From positions 1 to 12,271 of the forward strand of contig DDQB01000081.1 of assembly GCA_002342505.1 (NCBI GenBank): DNA of 12,271 bases. Direction: 5' to 3'. Positions 1-7,201 of this stretch are shown piece after piece. Below the pieces are notes generated by a model that saw only the letters and a list, made by a program, of their open reading frames with translations, had not been told where the DNA came from and did no database searches. The position numbers and the translations under genes were made by a program. The first letter of the stretch is position 1; each line of letters begins with the position of its first letter. The stretch is from Acidaminococcaceae bacterium UBA2453. GTDB taxonomy: Bacteria > Bacillota > Negativicutes > Acidaminococcales > Acidaminococcaceae.

Positions 1-750
1 GCGGCACAGGAAGCGGCAGCCCGTAAAGCAGCAGAAGAAAGGACATCCGCGGAAGCTGCAATAAGTCGCAAGGCGGAACCGCAGGCAGTGCAGGACGCGG
101 CAACACAGAAAGTAGCGGGAGCACAGGATGTGTCTCCGGTTTCTTCCGAAGAAGCGAATGATAACAAAGGCACGATGAAGAAGGCCGCAATCGGCGCGTT
201 AGTATTGCTTTTGCTGATAGGAGCATATTTTATGTTCGGCAAGAAGAAAGAGACGCCGCCCGCTCCTGAACCGCCAAAGGTTGAAACGACGACGGAAACG
301 AAGACCGGGGCGAAGACGGAGACGGACAAAGCTGCGGACCAGGCGGCCAGGGAAGCAAAACTGAAGGAATATGCAGAGACGGTGAAAGCGGCTAATGCTA
401 AGAAAAAGCAGGAGGCTGCTGCAAATGAAAAACTTGTCTTTTTAGTGGAAAACGTACAGCGCAAAGGAAAGGATCTGGCAATTTCCGGTCATTTCTACAA
501 CGGCAAAAAGAACCGAACTATTATCTCAGTTAAAGCAATGGAACTGGATATTGTGTTGCGAGATATGGATAAGGAAGTGCTGAACGAGATGAACATTAAA
601 TGCACAAAGTCTTTTACCGGTATGGAACTTAAGCCGCTTCAGGATTCTCCGATGCTGACAGTGGAACTTCCGGGCAAGGCGCCAGAGGCAGAGTTTAACA
701 ATTTTACGGTTACGGCTCACGACGTCCATTGGGAAGGTATCGGAAAGTAA
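1..750 (+). CDS. Single-pass membrane protein, 5'-partial
   Basis: The reading frame is open from the first base of the window to the TAA at 748-750, so the gene begins upstream; the GTG at 88 and ATG at 175 have no convincing ribosome site. The visible 249 residues fall into four parts. First is an Ala/Glu/Lys-rich stretch. A hydrophobic segment follows at about residues 62-80 (ends in FMFGKKK), which should cross the membrane once. A Glu/Lys/Thr/Ala-rich, probably coiled or disordered linker runs to about residue 140. Last is a compact C-terminal domain of about 105 residues with alternating beta-type hydrophobic patterning (starts KLVFLVENVQRKGKDL). The charge pattern suggests an inside N-terminus and an outside C-terminal domain. 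Family not recognised. Membrane proteins of this layout often begin with a cytoplasmic zinc ribbon, which would suit the zinc-ribbon protein at 2914, but that part lies outside the window. Confidence 0.8.
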   Translation, partial: AAQEAAARKAAEERTSAEAAISRKAEPQAVQDAATQKVAGAQDVSPVSSEEANDNKGTMKKAAIGALVLLLLIGAYFMFGKKKETPPAPEPPKVETTTETKTGAKTETDKAADQAAREAKLKEYAETVKAANAKKKQEAAANEKLVFLVENVQRKGKDLAISGHFYNGKKNRTIISVKAMELDIVLRDMDKEVLNEMNIKCTKSFTGMELKPLQDSPMLTVELPGKAPEAEFNNFTVTAHDVHWEGIGK

Positions 751-820
751 GAGACGGATTAGAGAGATAGCGACATTCCTTCTTTATAAAAGGCAAAAAT
801 TAAATATATGATTTTATGGA

Positions 821-840
821 GAAAGCAGACTCGGGCTTTC
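821..840 (+). repeat. Hairpin after the partial gene
   Basis: GAAAGC and GCTTTC form a perfect 6-bp stem around an 8-nt loop, 70 nt after the stop of the partial gene. No T-run follows, so it is at best a weak terminator or a processing element. Confidence 0.3.
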
Positions 841-848
841 AATTGCGG

Positions 849-877
849 TTAACTCTTTTATGAGTGAGGGATAAAAT
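849..877 (+). promoter_or_regulatory. Probable promoter of the lipoprotein operon
   Basis: TTAACT (849-854) and TAAAAT (872-877) are separated by exactly 17 nt and match the sigma-70/SigA boxes at 4/6 and 5/6 positions. The surroundings are AT-rich, and the 193-nt gap between the partial gene and the lipoprotein is the largest break in the envelope cluster, so a promoter is expected here. Confidence 0.4.
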
Positions 878-930
878 AATTTGCAAATAATGTTAATATA
901 AATTGTTCTAAAGCGAAAGGTGGGTTTTCA

Positions 931-937
931 GGGAGGG
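931..937 (+). promoter_or_regulatory. Ribosome binding site that sets the lipoprotein start
   Basis: GGGAGGG lies 6 nt before ATG 944. This favours 944 over the in-frame GTG at 920, which would place the ribosome site inside the gene and add eight residues before a normal lipoprotein signal. Confidence 0.6.
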
Positions 938-943
938 AATCGT

Positions 944-2881
944 ATGCGTACGGGAAACTGGCTGAAGAAAACAGCGGCACTGTTGACGGTGACGGCACTT
1001 GCGTTTTCATTAATCGGCTGCGGAGGCAAAAAGGAAGCAAAGAAGTTTTCTGTTCCTAAAGAAAATCTGCCTGAGGGCGTAGTTTCTGTCATCAAACCAA
1101 AACCAAATAACGAGACGATGTTTGTCCGCATGCTGGTACAGGAATCCATTCGGCTTAATATTGTTGCGCAAAGATACAATGAAGCGCTGATCCATTACGA
1201 TCCTAAAAAAGGAAACGCGAAAGACCATGAAAAACTGCTGAAGAAAACAAAGAAAGCCTGGCAGGAGGCGAGGGATGCGTCTTCTGTTGCTATGTTTTAT
1301 GCTATGGGCCTGAGCCAGCTTGCACGGGAGGAAGGTTACGATCCCTATCAGAAGACGGCGATGCTAACAGTACCCGAAATTCATCTGATGCCTACGGCAT
1401 ACGCTAAGGAAAAAGGCAAGCTGAATACAAAAGAGGAAGTTTATTCCAAGATTCACGGTTCTTATAAAGTTGGTATCAAAAAAGAAATCGATCGCTTTCC
1501 GGAAGAAAAGCAATTGCTGGCTATCAGTACGATGTATCATACCAATGGAAAAACTGCCTGTGAAATCATGAAGGATGTGAATCCTGACTATTTTAGCAAG
1601 GGTAAATCGTGGGAAGAGATAACCTGTGATGTTGCTTACAGAGGGGCAAATATTGCCAAGACTGCCGGGAAGGTTGCAGGCATTGGGCTGGCTGCAGTGG
1701 GAACGGCAGCCGCAGCGGCTCCGATTGCTGTATTTGCAGGTGGAGTAGCAGTAACCGTTAAAATTGTTGATACAGGCCTGGATGCTGTACAGACTAGCAT
1801 GGTAGTGTTTACCGGAGAAGAAAACGAAGAATTGAATAAAGTGTTAGCAGTAACTGGTACAGCGGATACTGTTGCCAGTATTATGACCTTTGACCTTACC
1901 AAACCAATTGCCAATATGAAAGGCGTCAAGTCCTACACTTTCACAAAAGACGCAACACTTCTTGACAAGGTTAAAGGATATGGTTATATGACCAAAGAAG
2001 GTGTGAAAACTGTAGTCGGCGAATTGGCTAAGAAAGACCTGAAAAGCGCTGCTGGTCAGGTAAATTTCGAAGGGTTCAATAATGTGGTTTCCGTAACAAC
2101 AGGCGTAATCGGCTTGAAAGATAATTATGATACGTTAGCAGGAACATCTAAGGAAACGGAAGATGGAAGGATAGAAACAAGAACGGCAACGCTTTCTTTA
2201 AAAAATGGAACGGAAAATGATAAACTGAAAGCGGAAGCGCTGGGACTCTTGGATGCTTCGACTACCATGGATGATTTAAAGAAAGAGGCGCAGGCCGCTG
2301 AACAGAAAAAGGCTGATTCCGCAACAGCATCTTCAACTGATTGTGTAAAAAGTGCAGAAGAAGCGGCCAATGCGGGCGGAGCCACCGACTACAAGGAGAC
2401 TTACCAGACTTTTGTTGACGGAGTGCGTAAAGGACTCATTGAAAATATTTTAGGCCCCGGCGGCAATATAAGTGACCTGGATAAAATGCTCAGCGAAGCG
2501 GCCGGGGAAGAAATGAAAGCGACGGAGCTAATAGTATCTACGGATGAACAGGGGAATGTGAAAGATATAAAGGTTGTAGCAAAGAAAACGGACAACACTC
2601 CGCCTTTTGCGCCGAAAAAAGTAGCAGGAACATATAAAGTTCCTCACCAGGGCGCTACACTTACCTTTGTGGTCAAAGAACAGGGCGGGAGCCTGATCAT
2701 AGATTATCAGTTCTACAGAAATAAAGAGCTGAAACACCGTCGTGAAAAACCCGCGTCTTATGATCCGCAGACAGGGAAAGGCACATTTGCGGTTGAGAAT
2801 TCCAGTTGCCCGTTCTGGTTTACAAACGAGAACGGAAAGATGAGTATGGGAGTAGGCAGTTGGAAGAAGAATAAGAAATGA
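944..2881 (+). CDS. Large lipoprotein with internal Ala/Gly-rich hydrophobic segment
   Basis: 645 residues from ATG 944. The N-terminus is a type II signal peptide: basic start, hydrophobic core, then lipobox LIGC with the lipidated cysteine at residue 26. Next comes a helical, charged region (about 45-230), then a strikingly Ala/Gly-rich hydrophobic stretch at about 244-272 (VAGIGLAAVGTAAAAAP and on), a second helical region, an Ala/Glu/Lys-rich coil (about 435-475), and a C-terminal domain at about 560-645 (starts VAGTYKV) whose beta-strand patterning resembles small lipocalin-like barrels. It should be anchored to a membrane leaflet outside the cytoplasm. The next gene starts 32 nt downstream, so the two are probably co-transcribed. 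I do not recognise the family. The glycine-rich segment resembles membrane-inserting or pre-toxin segments of secreted toxins, but no toxin domain is visible. Base composition looks AT-richer than in genes after 4700. Confidence 0.85.
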   Translation: MRTGNWLKKTAALLTVTALAFSLIGCGGKKEAKKFSVPKENLPEGVVSVIKPKPNNETMFVRMLVQESIRLNIVAQRYNEALIHYDPKKGNAKDHEKLLKKTKKAWQEARDASSVAMFYAMGLSQLAREEGYDPYQKTAMLTVPEIHLMPTAYAKEKGKLNTKEEVYSKIHGSYKVGIKKEIDRFPEEKQLLAISTMYHTNGKTACEIMKDVNPDYFSKGKSWEEITCDVAYRGANIAKTAGKVAGIGLAAVGTAAAAAPIAVFAGGVAVTVKIVDTGLDAVQTSMVVFTGEENEELNKVLAVTGTADTVASIMTFDLTKPIANMKGVKSYTFTKDATLLDKVKGYGYMTKEGVKTVVGELAKKDLKSAAGQVNFEGFNNVVSVTTGVIGLKDNYDTLAGTSKETEDGRIETRTATLSLKNGTENDKLKAEALGLLDASTTMDDLKKEAQAAEQKKADSATASSTDCVKSAEEAANAGGATDYKETYQTFVDGVRKGLIENILGPGGNISDLDKMLSEAAGEEMKATELIVSTDEQGNVKDIKVVAKKTDNTPPFAPKKVAGTYKVPHQGATLTFVVKEQGGSLIIDYQFYRNKELKHRREKPASYDPQTGKGTFAVENSSCPFWFTNENGKMSMGVGSWKKNKK

Positions 2882-2913
2882 CCAAACAGGAAGGGGAAAG
2901 GAGCTTACGCTAA

Positions 2914-4029
2914 ATGAACCACAGGATAAAATATTCCATTACGCTTTTTCTGATTGGCGCGCTTCTGATTTTTTTCCCTGTGTCTGCTCTTGCAGCGAAG
3001 GTGCGCCGTGTACCAGAATATGATTTGGTTGAGCAGGGCTTTATGGCCTTGACTTTGGACGCAGAGGGAACCGAAAATTTCCGGTATACCGGAAAGGAAA
3101 ATAAACTTCACACCTATCGTGGAAAAATTAAATCTGGCGCCAAGCTAAAGTTTGTTGTAGAAGCAACGCTGGGCAGCGTTAATACATTGCCTCTGACAGG
3201 GCGTAATTATTCGGTCCGCATGGAGGTTGTTGCCAAAAAAGGAAAAGATATTGTTAAAAAACAAAATTTCAAAACGGATAATAAGAGTAATCTGGATTTG
3301 GATTATACTGTACCCGAAGGAGCAGATACTCTTGAAGTAAGCGAAACTTTCGTTTTGGTTAATAAAAGTAAAAATAAAGCATACAACAAAAGCTTTTCTG
3401 ACCGGAGCAAACTGATTCTTACGACAAATGACGTGCCTGCAGCCGTTGCAGCAAACACCGGCAAAACCAATGGAGGAAAAAGTGTGGCTGATAGCAGCAA
3501 TCTTCTGTTGTTTGCCGGTGCGGCGGCATTGGCAGCCGTTATGGGATGCGGTTTCCTGTTTATGAAGAAGAAAAGGGATAATAAAAACATAAAAGTAGCT
3601 GCAAACCAGAATGAGACGTTGCGGCAGCAGGCGATGTGGCCTCAACAGGAAACGCCGCAAGATCAAATCGCGTTGGGTCAGTATCAGGAAGATCAACGAA
3701 GACAGGCAATGCAATTGCAGGAAGAGATGCATCATAGGCAGGAAGCGGTACGACAGAATGATAATCAGTATCGGCATGTAACTGTAAAGAAACAGTTGCG
3801 TTTCTGTTCCAACTGTGGAGCGCAGCTCCTGCCTGACAGCCTTTTCTGTGAAAACTGTGGCGCAAAGGACGCATCTGGATTTTGCATGAACTGCGGCGAA
3901 AAACTGGAACCGGGCAGCGCCTTCTGCGGAAATTGCGGGGCGAAGAATATGCCCGAATTTTGTATGAACTGCGGAGGAAAACTGGAGCCGGGCAGCGCCT
4001 TCTGCGGGAACTGTGGGGCGAAGGTATAG
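2914..4029 (+). CDS. Membrane protein with outer beta domain and three cytoplasmic zinc ribbons
   Basis: 371 residues; ATG 2914 is preceded by AAAGGAG (2897-2903). A cleavable signal peptide (cut near ALAA, residue 28) leads to an outer domain of about 160 residues with beta-type patterning. One membrane span follows at about 196-217, ending in MKKKR, so the rest is cytoplasmic. A Gln/Glu/Arg-rich linker (about 225-290) joins it to three tandem 26-residue repeats. Each repeat has two CxxC knuckles, at C298/C301 with C312/C315, C324/C327 with C338/C341, and C350/C353 with C364/C367. These match the short zinc-ribbon family (zinc_ribbon_2/DZR type), each likely binding one zinc ion. Zinc ribbons on membrane proteins usually sit at the N-terminus; here they are C-terminal on a type I protein. 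A role as an outside-to-inside adaptor or sensor is inference. It lies in a probable operon with the lipoprotein upstream and the membrane protein at 4092. Confidence 0.88.
   Translation: MNHRIKYSITLFLIGALLIFFPVSALAAKVRRVPEYDLVEQGFMALTLDAEGTENFRYTGKENKLHTYRGKIKSGAKLKFVVEATLGSVNTLPLTGRNYSVRMEVVAKKGKDIVKKQNFKTDNKSNLDLDYTVPEGADTLEVSETFVLVNKSKNKAYNKSFSDRSKLILTTNDVPAAVAANTGKTNGGKSVADSSNLLLFAGAAALAAVMGCGFLFMKKKRDNKNIKVAANQNETLRQQAMWPQQETPQDQIALGQYQEDQRRQAMQLQEEMHHRQEAVRQNDNQYRHVTVKKQLRFCSNCGAQLLPDSLFCENCGAKDASGFCMNCGEKLEPGSAFCGNCGAKNMPEFCMNCGGKLEPGSAFCGNCGAKV
3802..4029 (+). repeat. Three tandem 78-bp zinc-ribbon coding repeats
   Basis: Units are 3802-3879, 3880-3957 and 3958-4029 (the last lacks its linker). 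Units 2 and 3 are nearly identical in protein (FCMNCGxKLEPGSAFCGNCG) and very close in DNA, with most differences silent, while unit 1 is more diverged (SNC, LLPDSLFCENC). This points to a fairly recent duplication of unit 2 or 3. Confidence 0.85.
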
Positions 4030-4078
4030 AAAGAGACTTTGTAATCAAAATCGGAGCTGACTGAGTAACCATTGCAAG

Positions 4079-4085
4079 AAAGGAG
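4079..4085 (+). promoter_or_regulatory. Ribosome binding site for a TTG start
   Basis: AAAGGAG lies 6 nt before TTG 4092. No ATG occurs at suitable distance; the first in-frame ATG is 12 codons in and has no ribosome site. Confidence 0.65.
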
Positions 4086-4091
4086 TCAAGT

Positions 4092-4727
4092 TTGAAAGAA
4101 GATACGGATTACAAAAGCAAAAACATTATGATGTGCCCGGACGGAAAATACCGCTGGGTGTATGAGCTGGACATGTATAAATCTTCCGCTATCATCAAAG
4201 AAGTCTGGCGGGCGTTCCTGATCGCCGGTCTGATTGTTGCGGCGATGCTGGCGGTCTTTTCCCTGATCGAGGGAGATTCGTTAGCGGAAACGGTCCGGTT
4301 CGTGGGAGAGGTGATGGCCATCCTGTTTGGGATTTTTCTGGTTCTCAGCATTTTAAGCTATCTGATTTATGCATTCATGGTAAACGGCAAATACTGCGTG
4401 TTGTTTGAAATGGATGAGTACGGCATTAACCACAAACAGCATGAAAAACAAGTGAAAAAGTCGCAGCTGATTGGCGCGATTGCAACCATTGCGGGCGCGG
4501 CGGCAGGGAGACCGGGCATGGCAGGAACAGGTATCCTGGCGGCGGCCCGCACATCCATGTACACCGGATTCGATGATGTAAAAGAACTGGAGTTTTTGCC
4601 GAAAGAACATCTTATCCGTGTGAACGAAACCCTGAACCGCAACCAGGTGTATGCGGAAGAGGAAGATTTTGCGTTTGTAGCAAATTATATTAAAGCGCAT
4701 TGTAAGAATGCGAAGATGCGAGGGTAA
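4092..4727 (+). CDS. Two-span membrane protein with PH-like cytoplasmic part
   Basis: 211 residues from TTG 4092, chosen for its ribosome site. The N-terminus carries a Cys-Pro-Asp-Gly start and an aromatic motif (GKYRWVYELDMYKSS, about 18-32) that may be a short amphipathic region. Two membrane spans follow at about 41-59 and 74-96, joined by a short acidic loop. The remaining ~110 residues begin with a strand (KYCVLFEMDEYGI), contain a Gly/Ala-rich segment (about 133-155), and end with strands and a helix (DVKELEFLPKEHLIRVNETL, then a helix to the end). This resembles bacterial PH-like domains attached to paired membrane helices, but the resemblance is only by pattern. Both termini are probably cytoplasmic. 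It lies 62 nt after the zinc-ribbon gene and 37 nt before the next gene, so operon membership is likely. Function unknown. Confidence 0.8.
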   Translation: MKEDTDYKSKNIMMCPDGKYRWVYELDMYKSSAIIKEVWRAFLIAGLIVAAMLAVFSLIEGDSLAETVRFVGEVMAILFGIFLVLSILSYLIYAFMVNGKYCVLFEMDEYGINHKQHEKQVKKSQLIGAIATIAGAAAGRPGMAGTGILAAARTSMYTGFDDVKELEFLPKEHLIRVNETLNRNQVYAEEEDFAFVANYIKAHCKNAKMRG

Positions 4728-4764
4728 ACTTCAATTTATTAAAAATGCGAAACGGGGTGTTGCT

Positions 4765-5262
4765 ATGAAAAAATGCCGGATCATTGCCATTGTTTTTGTT
4801 TTGCTGTTTGCATTCATGAGCGTTTCCTATGCGGAACTGCCTGCCAACCGGATCGCGTTAGGCATACAGCTGGGCGCAAAGTTCGACGACGCCAAGAATG
4901 TGTTCGGCGTTCCCGAACGCGTCACGCTGGAAGAAGTGAAGTCGGAAGCTTACGGGGATTTTGTGGAAACCACATTCATTTATGAAAAAGAATCCATCAT
5001 TGTTAAGTTTTATAATAAAGACGCCTGGAGGATCGAATCAAACGGTCAAAACGGCTGGACGACCCCAGACGGCGTGACGGTGGGCATGCCTTTAAAAGAT
5101 ATGCTTGACCGGTTGGGGAAGGAAGACGTCAAAAGCCCGGCGGAAAACGGAGAAACACTGTACTGGTACAACCATGATACCAGCAGCCAGGAAAACCGCG
5201 GCAACCTGTACGTGTTTGTAAAAGGCGGGCGCGTGTCGCGGATCGTAATTGCGTATCAGTAA
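4765..5262 (+). CDS. Small secreted protein with BamE/SmpA-like halves
   Basis: 165 residues from ATG 4765. A longer frame reaches back to GTG 4708 but would overlap the previous gene and push the signal peptide inward; the ribosome site at 4765 (GGGG around 4754-4757) is weak. The signal peptide ends at SYA (residue 23), leaving about 142 residues outside the cytoplasm. There is no lipobox. The mature part holds two similar segments, around 30-50 (IALGIQLGAKFDDAKNVFG.P) and 103-119 (GVTVGMPLKDMLDRLG). Each has the 'G(V/I)..G....D....(F/L)G' pattern typical of BamE/SmpA_OmlA-like modules, where a helix pair is followed by strands. Such modules bind partners in the periplasm of diderm bacteria; here the partner is unknown. 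Gaps of 37 and 21 nt place it in the envelope operon. Confidence 0.8.
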   Translation: MKKCRIIAIVFVLLFAFMSVSYAELPANRIALGIQLGAKFDDAKNVFGVPERVTLEEVKSEAYGDFVETTFIYEKESIIVKFYNKDAWRIESNGQNGWTTPDGVTVGMPLKDMLDRLGKEDVKSPAENGETLYWYNHDTSSQENRGNLYVFVKGGRVSRIVIAYQ

Positions 5263-5283
5263 AAACAGGAGGCGCAGGATACA

Positions 5284-6249
5284 ATGATTACCAAAACAAA
5301 AAGGGATTCAAAAATTTCTAAACACATTTCGCTTTTTGTCGCCGTTTGTTTTGCATTGCTGCTGACCTTTGCCTGCGCGGCAGCATTTGCTGCCGAAAAT
5401 AATAGCGGGGCGGCGCCGATCCGAAGCGCGGGCCGTTTTGTGAAAACGATTTCCGGAAAAAGCGCGCCGGAACTTTTCCGGGAAGGCGTGTACCGGCGTT
5501 TTTCCGATGAAAGCACGATTACATATTTAGTGGTGATGCATAAGAAGGGGATCCTGGCAGGGGATTCCTTTGAACGGACCTATATCGGCATCGAGTCGGT
5601 GCAGCGGAACCATCCGGGCGGGAAACCGGACGGCAGCGTGTACATGGCGGCGCGGCTCCGAAGCCCGAAAGAGATCAAAATGGGTGGCCTGGTGGACAGC
5701 CCCCAGTTTATAAACGACAATGAACTTCCGTTCCTGCTGGATTATGCGGAAACGCTTCGCGACGGACAGAAGGGAATGCAGAAAAACCAGCCGAAGATGT
5801 ACCTGATGTCGGATGCGGGAGAAGGACGCATCAATGTCATTGGTGCGGAAAATATGCCGGCGCCCCTGTGCGGGCATTACATTCCGGTGACGGACCGGCC
5901 GGCGCCGCTGGTACTGCAGTATGCCATGATCAAGTGCATGCTGGAAGACTTTATCCCTGCGGCGACGAATATGGTGAGCGCGTCTCAGTTCTATGATTAC
6001 AAAATTGAATTTAAGAGCGGAGACAATCCGCCGGTAGATTCCTGGGCTGGCTGGTATCAGGTCACGGTTTGGGAAGACAAAGGCATGAAAGATTACGACT
6101 CCCGTTACCAGATGAATTTCATTGTGGGCGATACAGGGAACGAAGTGAAACTGCTGACCCTGTATGATAATATGCTGACGCCGGTGTTTGAAGATGAACG
6201 GCTGAAATCAAAAACTGACCGCGGTCCCGCAGTTGTGCCGAAAGGGTAA
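5284..6249 (+). CDS. Secreted protein of unknown family
   Basis: 321 residues; ATG 5284 follows AGGAGG at 5267-5272. A long signal peptide (basic N-terminus to about residue 14, hydrophobic core 15-35) is probably cut after AFA (residue 36). A cysteine at residue 31 is preceded by TFA, which is not a good lipobox, so I read this as a soluble or peripherally held exported protein. The mature region looks mixed alpha/beta with several strand-rich stretches (TYLVVMHKKGIL, YQVTVWEDKG, YQMNFIVGDTG) and no metal-binding or catalytic motif I can name. It is the last gene of the envelope cluster, 21 nt after the BamE-like gene, with 93 nt before the LUD gene. Its GC content looks higher than that of genes 2 and 3. 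No function is proposed. Confidence 0.82.
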   Translation: MITKTKRDSKISKHISLFVAVCFALLLTFACAAAFAAENNSGAAPIRSAGRFVKTISGKSAPELFREGVYRRFSDESTITYLVVMHKKGILAGDSFERTYIGIESVQRNHPGGKPDGSVYMAARLRSPKEIKMGGLVDSPQFINDNELPFLLDYAETLRDGQKGMQKNQPKMYLMSDAGEGRINVIGAENMPAPLCGHYIPVTDRPAPLVLQYAMIKCMLEDFIPAATNMVSASQFYDYKIEFKSGDNPPVDSWAGWYQVTVWEDKGMKDYDSRYQMNFIVGDTGNEVKLLTLYDNMLTPVFEDERLKSKTDRGPAVVPKG

Positions 6250-6289
6250 AAGGGGAACTGCGTCAGCAGGCAGAGAGACGCTGGCAGGC

Positions 6290-6319
6290 TTGCTTGTATG
6301 TGGCAGGCAAAAATATAAA
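6290..6319 (+). promoter_or_regulatory. Possible promoter of the LUD gene
   Basis: TTGCTT (6290-6295) and TATAAA (6314-6319) are 18 nt apart, with the -35 matching poorly (3/6). The 93-nt gap also holds GGCAGGC twice (6283-6289, 6302-6308). Read-through from the envelope operon is equally possible, since no terminator is visible. Confidence 0.25.
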
Positions 6320-6342
6320 AAAGAAAAAGAGGGGGAATCATC

Positions 6343-6978
6343 ATGGCAGATCCAAAGACAGAACGCGACGCCATATTAGGCGCTACTTTAGTAAAAAAAT
6401 TACAGGCCCGGGCCTTTGACGCTTACTACTGCGCGACGAAAGAAGACGCGCTGGCCAAAGCGCTGGAACTGATCCCGAAAGACGATGTGATCAGCTGGGG
6501 CGGGTCCGCTACCATTGCGGAGATCGGCCTGCTGGATTATGTGCGGAAGAACTGCAAATGCATTGACCGGGATACGGCGAAGACCCCGGAAGAACGTGCG
6601 GACATTATGCGCAAAGGACTGCTGTGCGATACGTTTTTGATGAGCGCCAATGCCATTACCGTAAACGGCGAACTGGTAAACATTGACGGCAACGGCAACC
6701 GTTGCGCCGCCATGATTTACGGACCGAAGCAGGTGATTGTCATCGCCGGCCTGAACAAAGTGACAAAAAATCTGCACAGCGCTATGGACCGAGCCCATGA
6801 AACAGCGGCGACCATCAACGCTCAACGTTTTGGAATCAAAACGCCCTGCGGATTGACAGGCGTCTGCGCAGATTGCATCCATGAGGACTGCATCTGCAAT
6901 TACATCGTGGTCACCCGCCGCAGCAAACCGCCGAAAAAGATTAAAGTGATTTTAGTGGGCGAAGACCTGGGATTCTAA
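6343..6978 (+). CDS. Stand-alone LUD-domain protein (lactate utilization protein family)
   Basis: 211 residues; ATG 6343 follows AGAGGGGG (about 6328-6335). The whole protein matches the LUD fold (PF02589, formerly DUF162). It has the signature WGGSATIAEIGLLDY at residues 52-66, a DGNGNRCAAMIYGPKQ motif with the following VIVIAGLNKVTKNL, and the usual C-terminal IKVILVGEDLGF. A cysteine cluster near the end (C169, C175, C178, C183, C185; TPCGLTGVCADC) is typical of the ~210-aa clostridial stand-alone form and could bind a metal or Fe-S centre. In LutC/LldG-type systems LUD proteins take part in lactate oxidation with LutA and LutB, but neither partner is visible nearby, so the substrate is unknown. 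The gene ends in a terminator shared with the convergent flavoprotein. Confidence 0.92.
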   Translation: MADPKTERDAILGATLVKKLQARAFDAYYCATKEDALAKALELIPKDDVISWGGSATIAEIGLLDYVRKNCKCIDRDTAKTPEERADIMRKGLLCDTFLMSANAITVNGELVNIDGNGNRCAAMIYGPKQVIVIAGLNKVTKNLHSAMDRAHETAATINAQRFGIKTPCGLTGVCADCIHEDCICNYIVVTRRSKPPKKIKVILVGEDLGF

Positions 6979-7078
6979 ACTAAGGAGAATTGATTACTTA
7001 ATGCAGCGCCGGTTCCCTGAAAATTGCGCGCTGTTTGCATCACTGGTTGCAATCACTAAAAGCATATTATGAAAATAA

Positions 7079-7123
7079 AAAACGTGTATCCCCTTGTTTC
7101 GGTGCAAGAGGGATACACGTTTT
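7079..7123. terminator. Bidirectional intrinsic terminator
   Basis: A 14-bp perfect stem (AAAACGTGTATCCC at 7079-7092 with its complement at 7110-7123), extended by CTTG/CAAG with a single bulge, closes on an 8-nt loop (7097-7104). It is flanked by A-rich sequence on the left and T-rich sequence on the right, so it works as a U-tailed hairpin in both directions. It lies between the convergent LUD and flavoprotein genes. Confidence 0.92.
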
Positions 7124-7201
7124 GTTTTACAGGAACCTGGTTCGCTGTATGATTGTGTGAACATAACGGCGCAGTTTCGATTAAGAAACTGCCGGATACA
7201 T

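Noticed and set aside
3145..3777. Long minus-strand open frame opposite the zinc-ribbon gene
   Set aside because: It has no ribosome site, an unnatural Leu/Phe/Arg-rich composition, and lies opposite a well-supported gene with signal peptide and zinc ribbons.
3882..4064. Plus-strand frame overlapping the zinc-ribbon repeats in another phase
   Set aside because: The 78-bp repeat produces an open alternative frame by itself; there is no ribosome site.
7035..7057. Near-direct repeat TTGCATCACT / TTGCAATCACT as a promoter or attachment site
   Set aside because: It is short and imperfect, with no -10 box at a suitable distance and no integrase or tRNA nearby.
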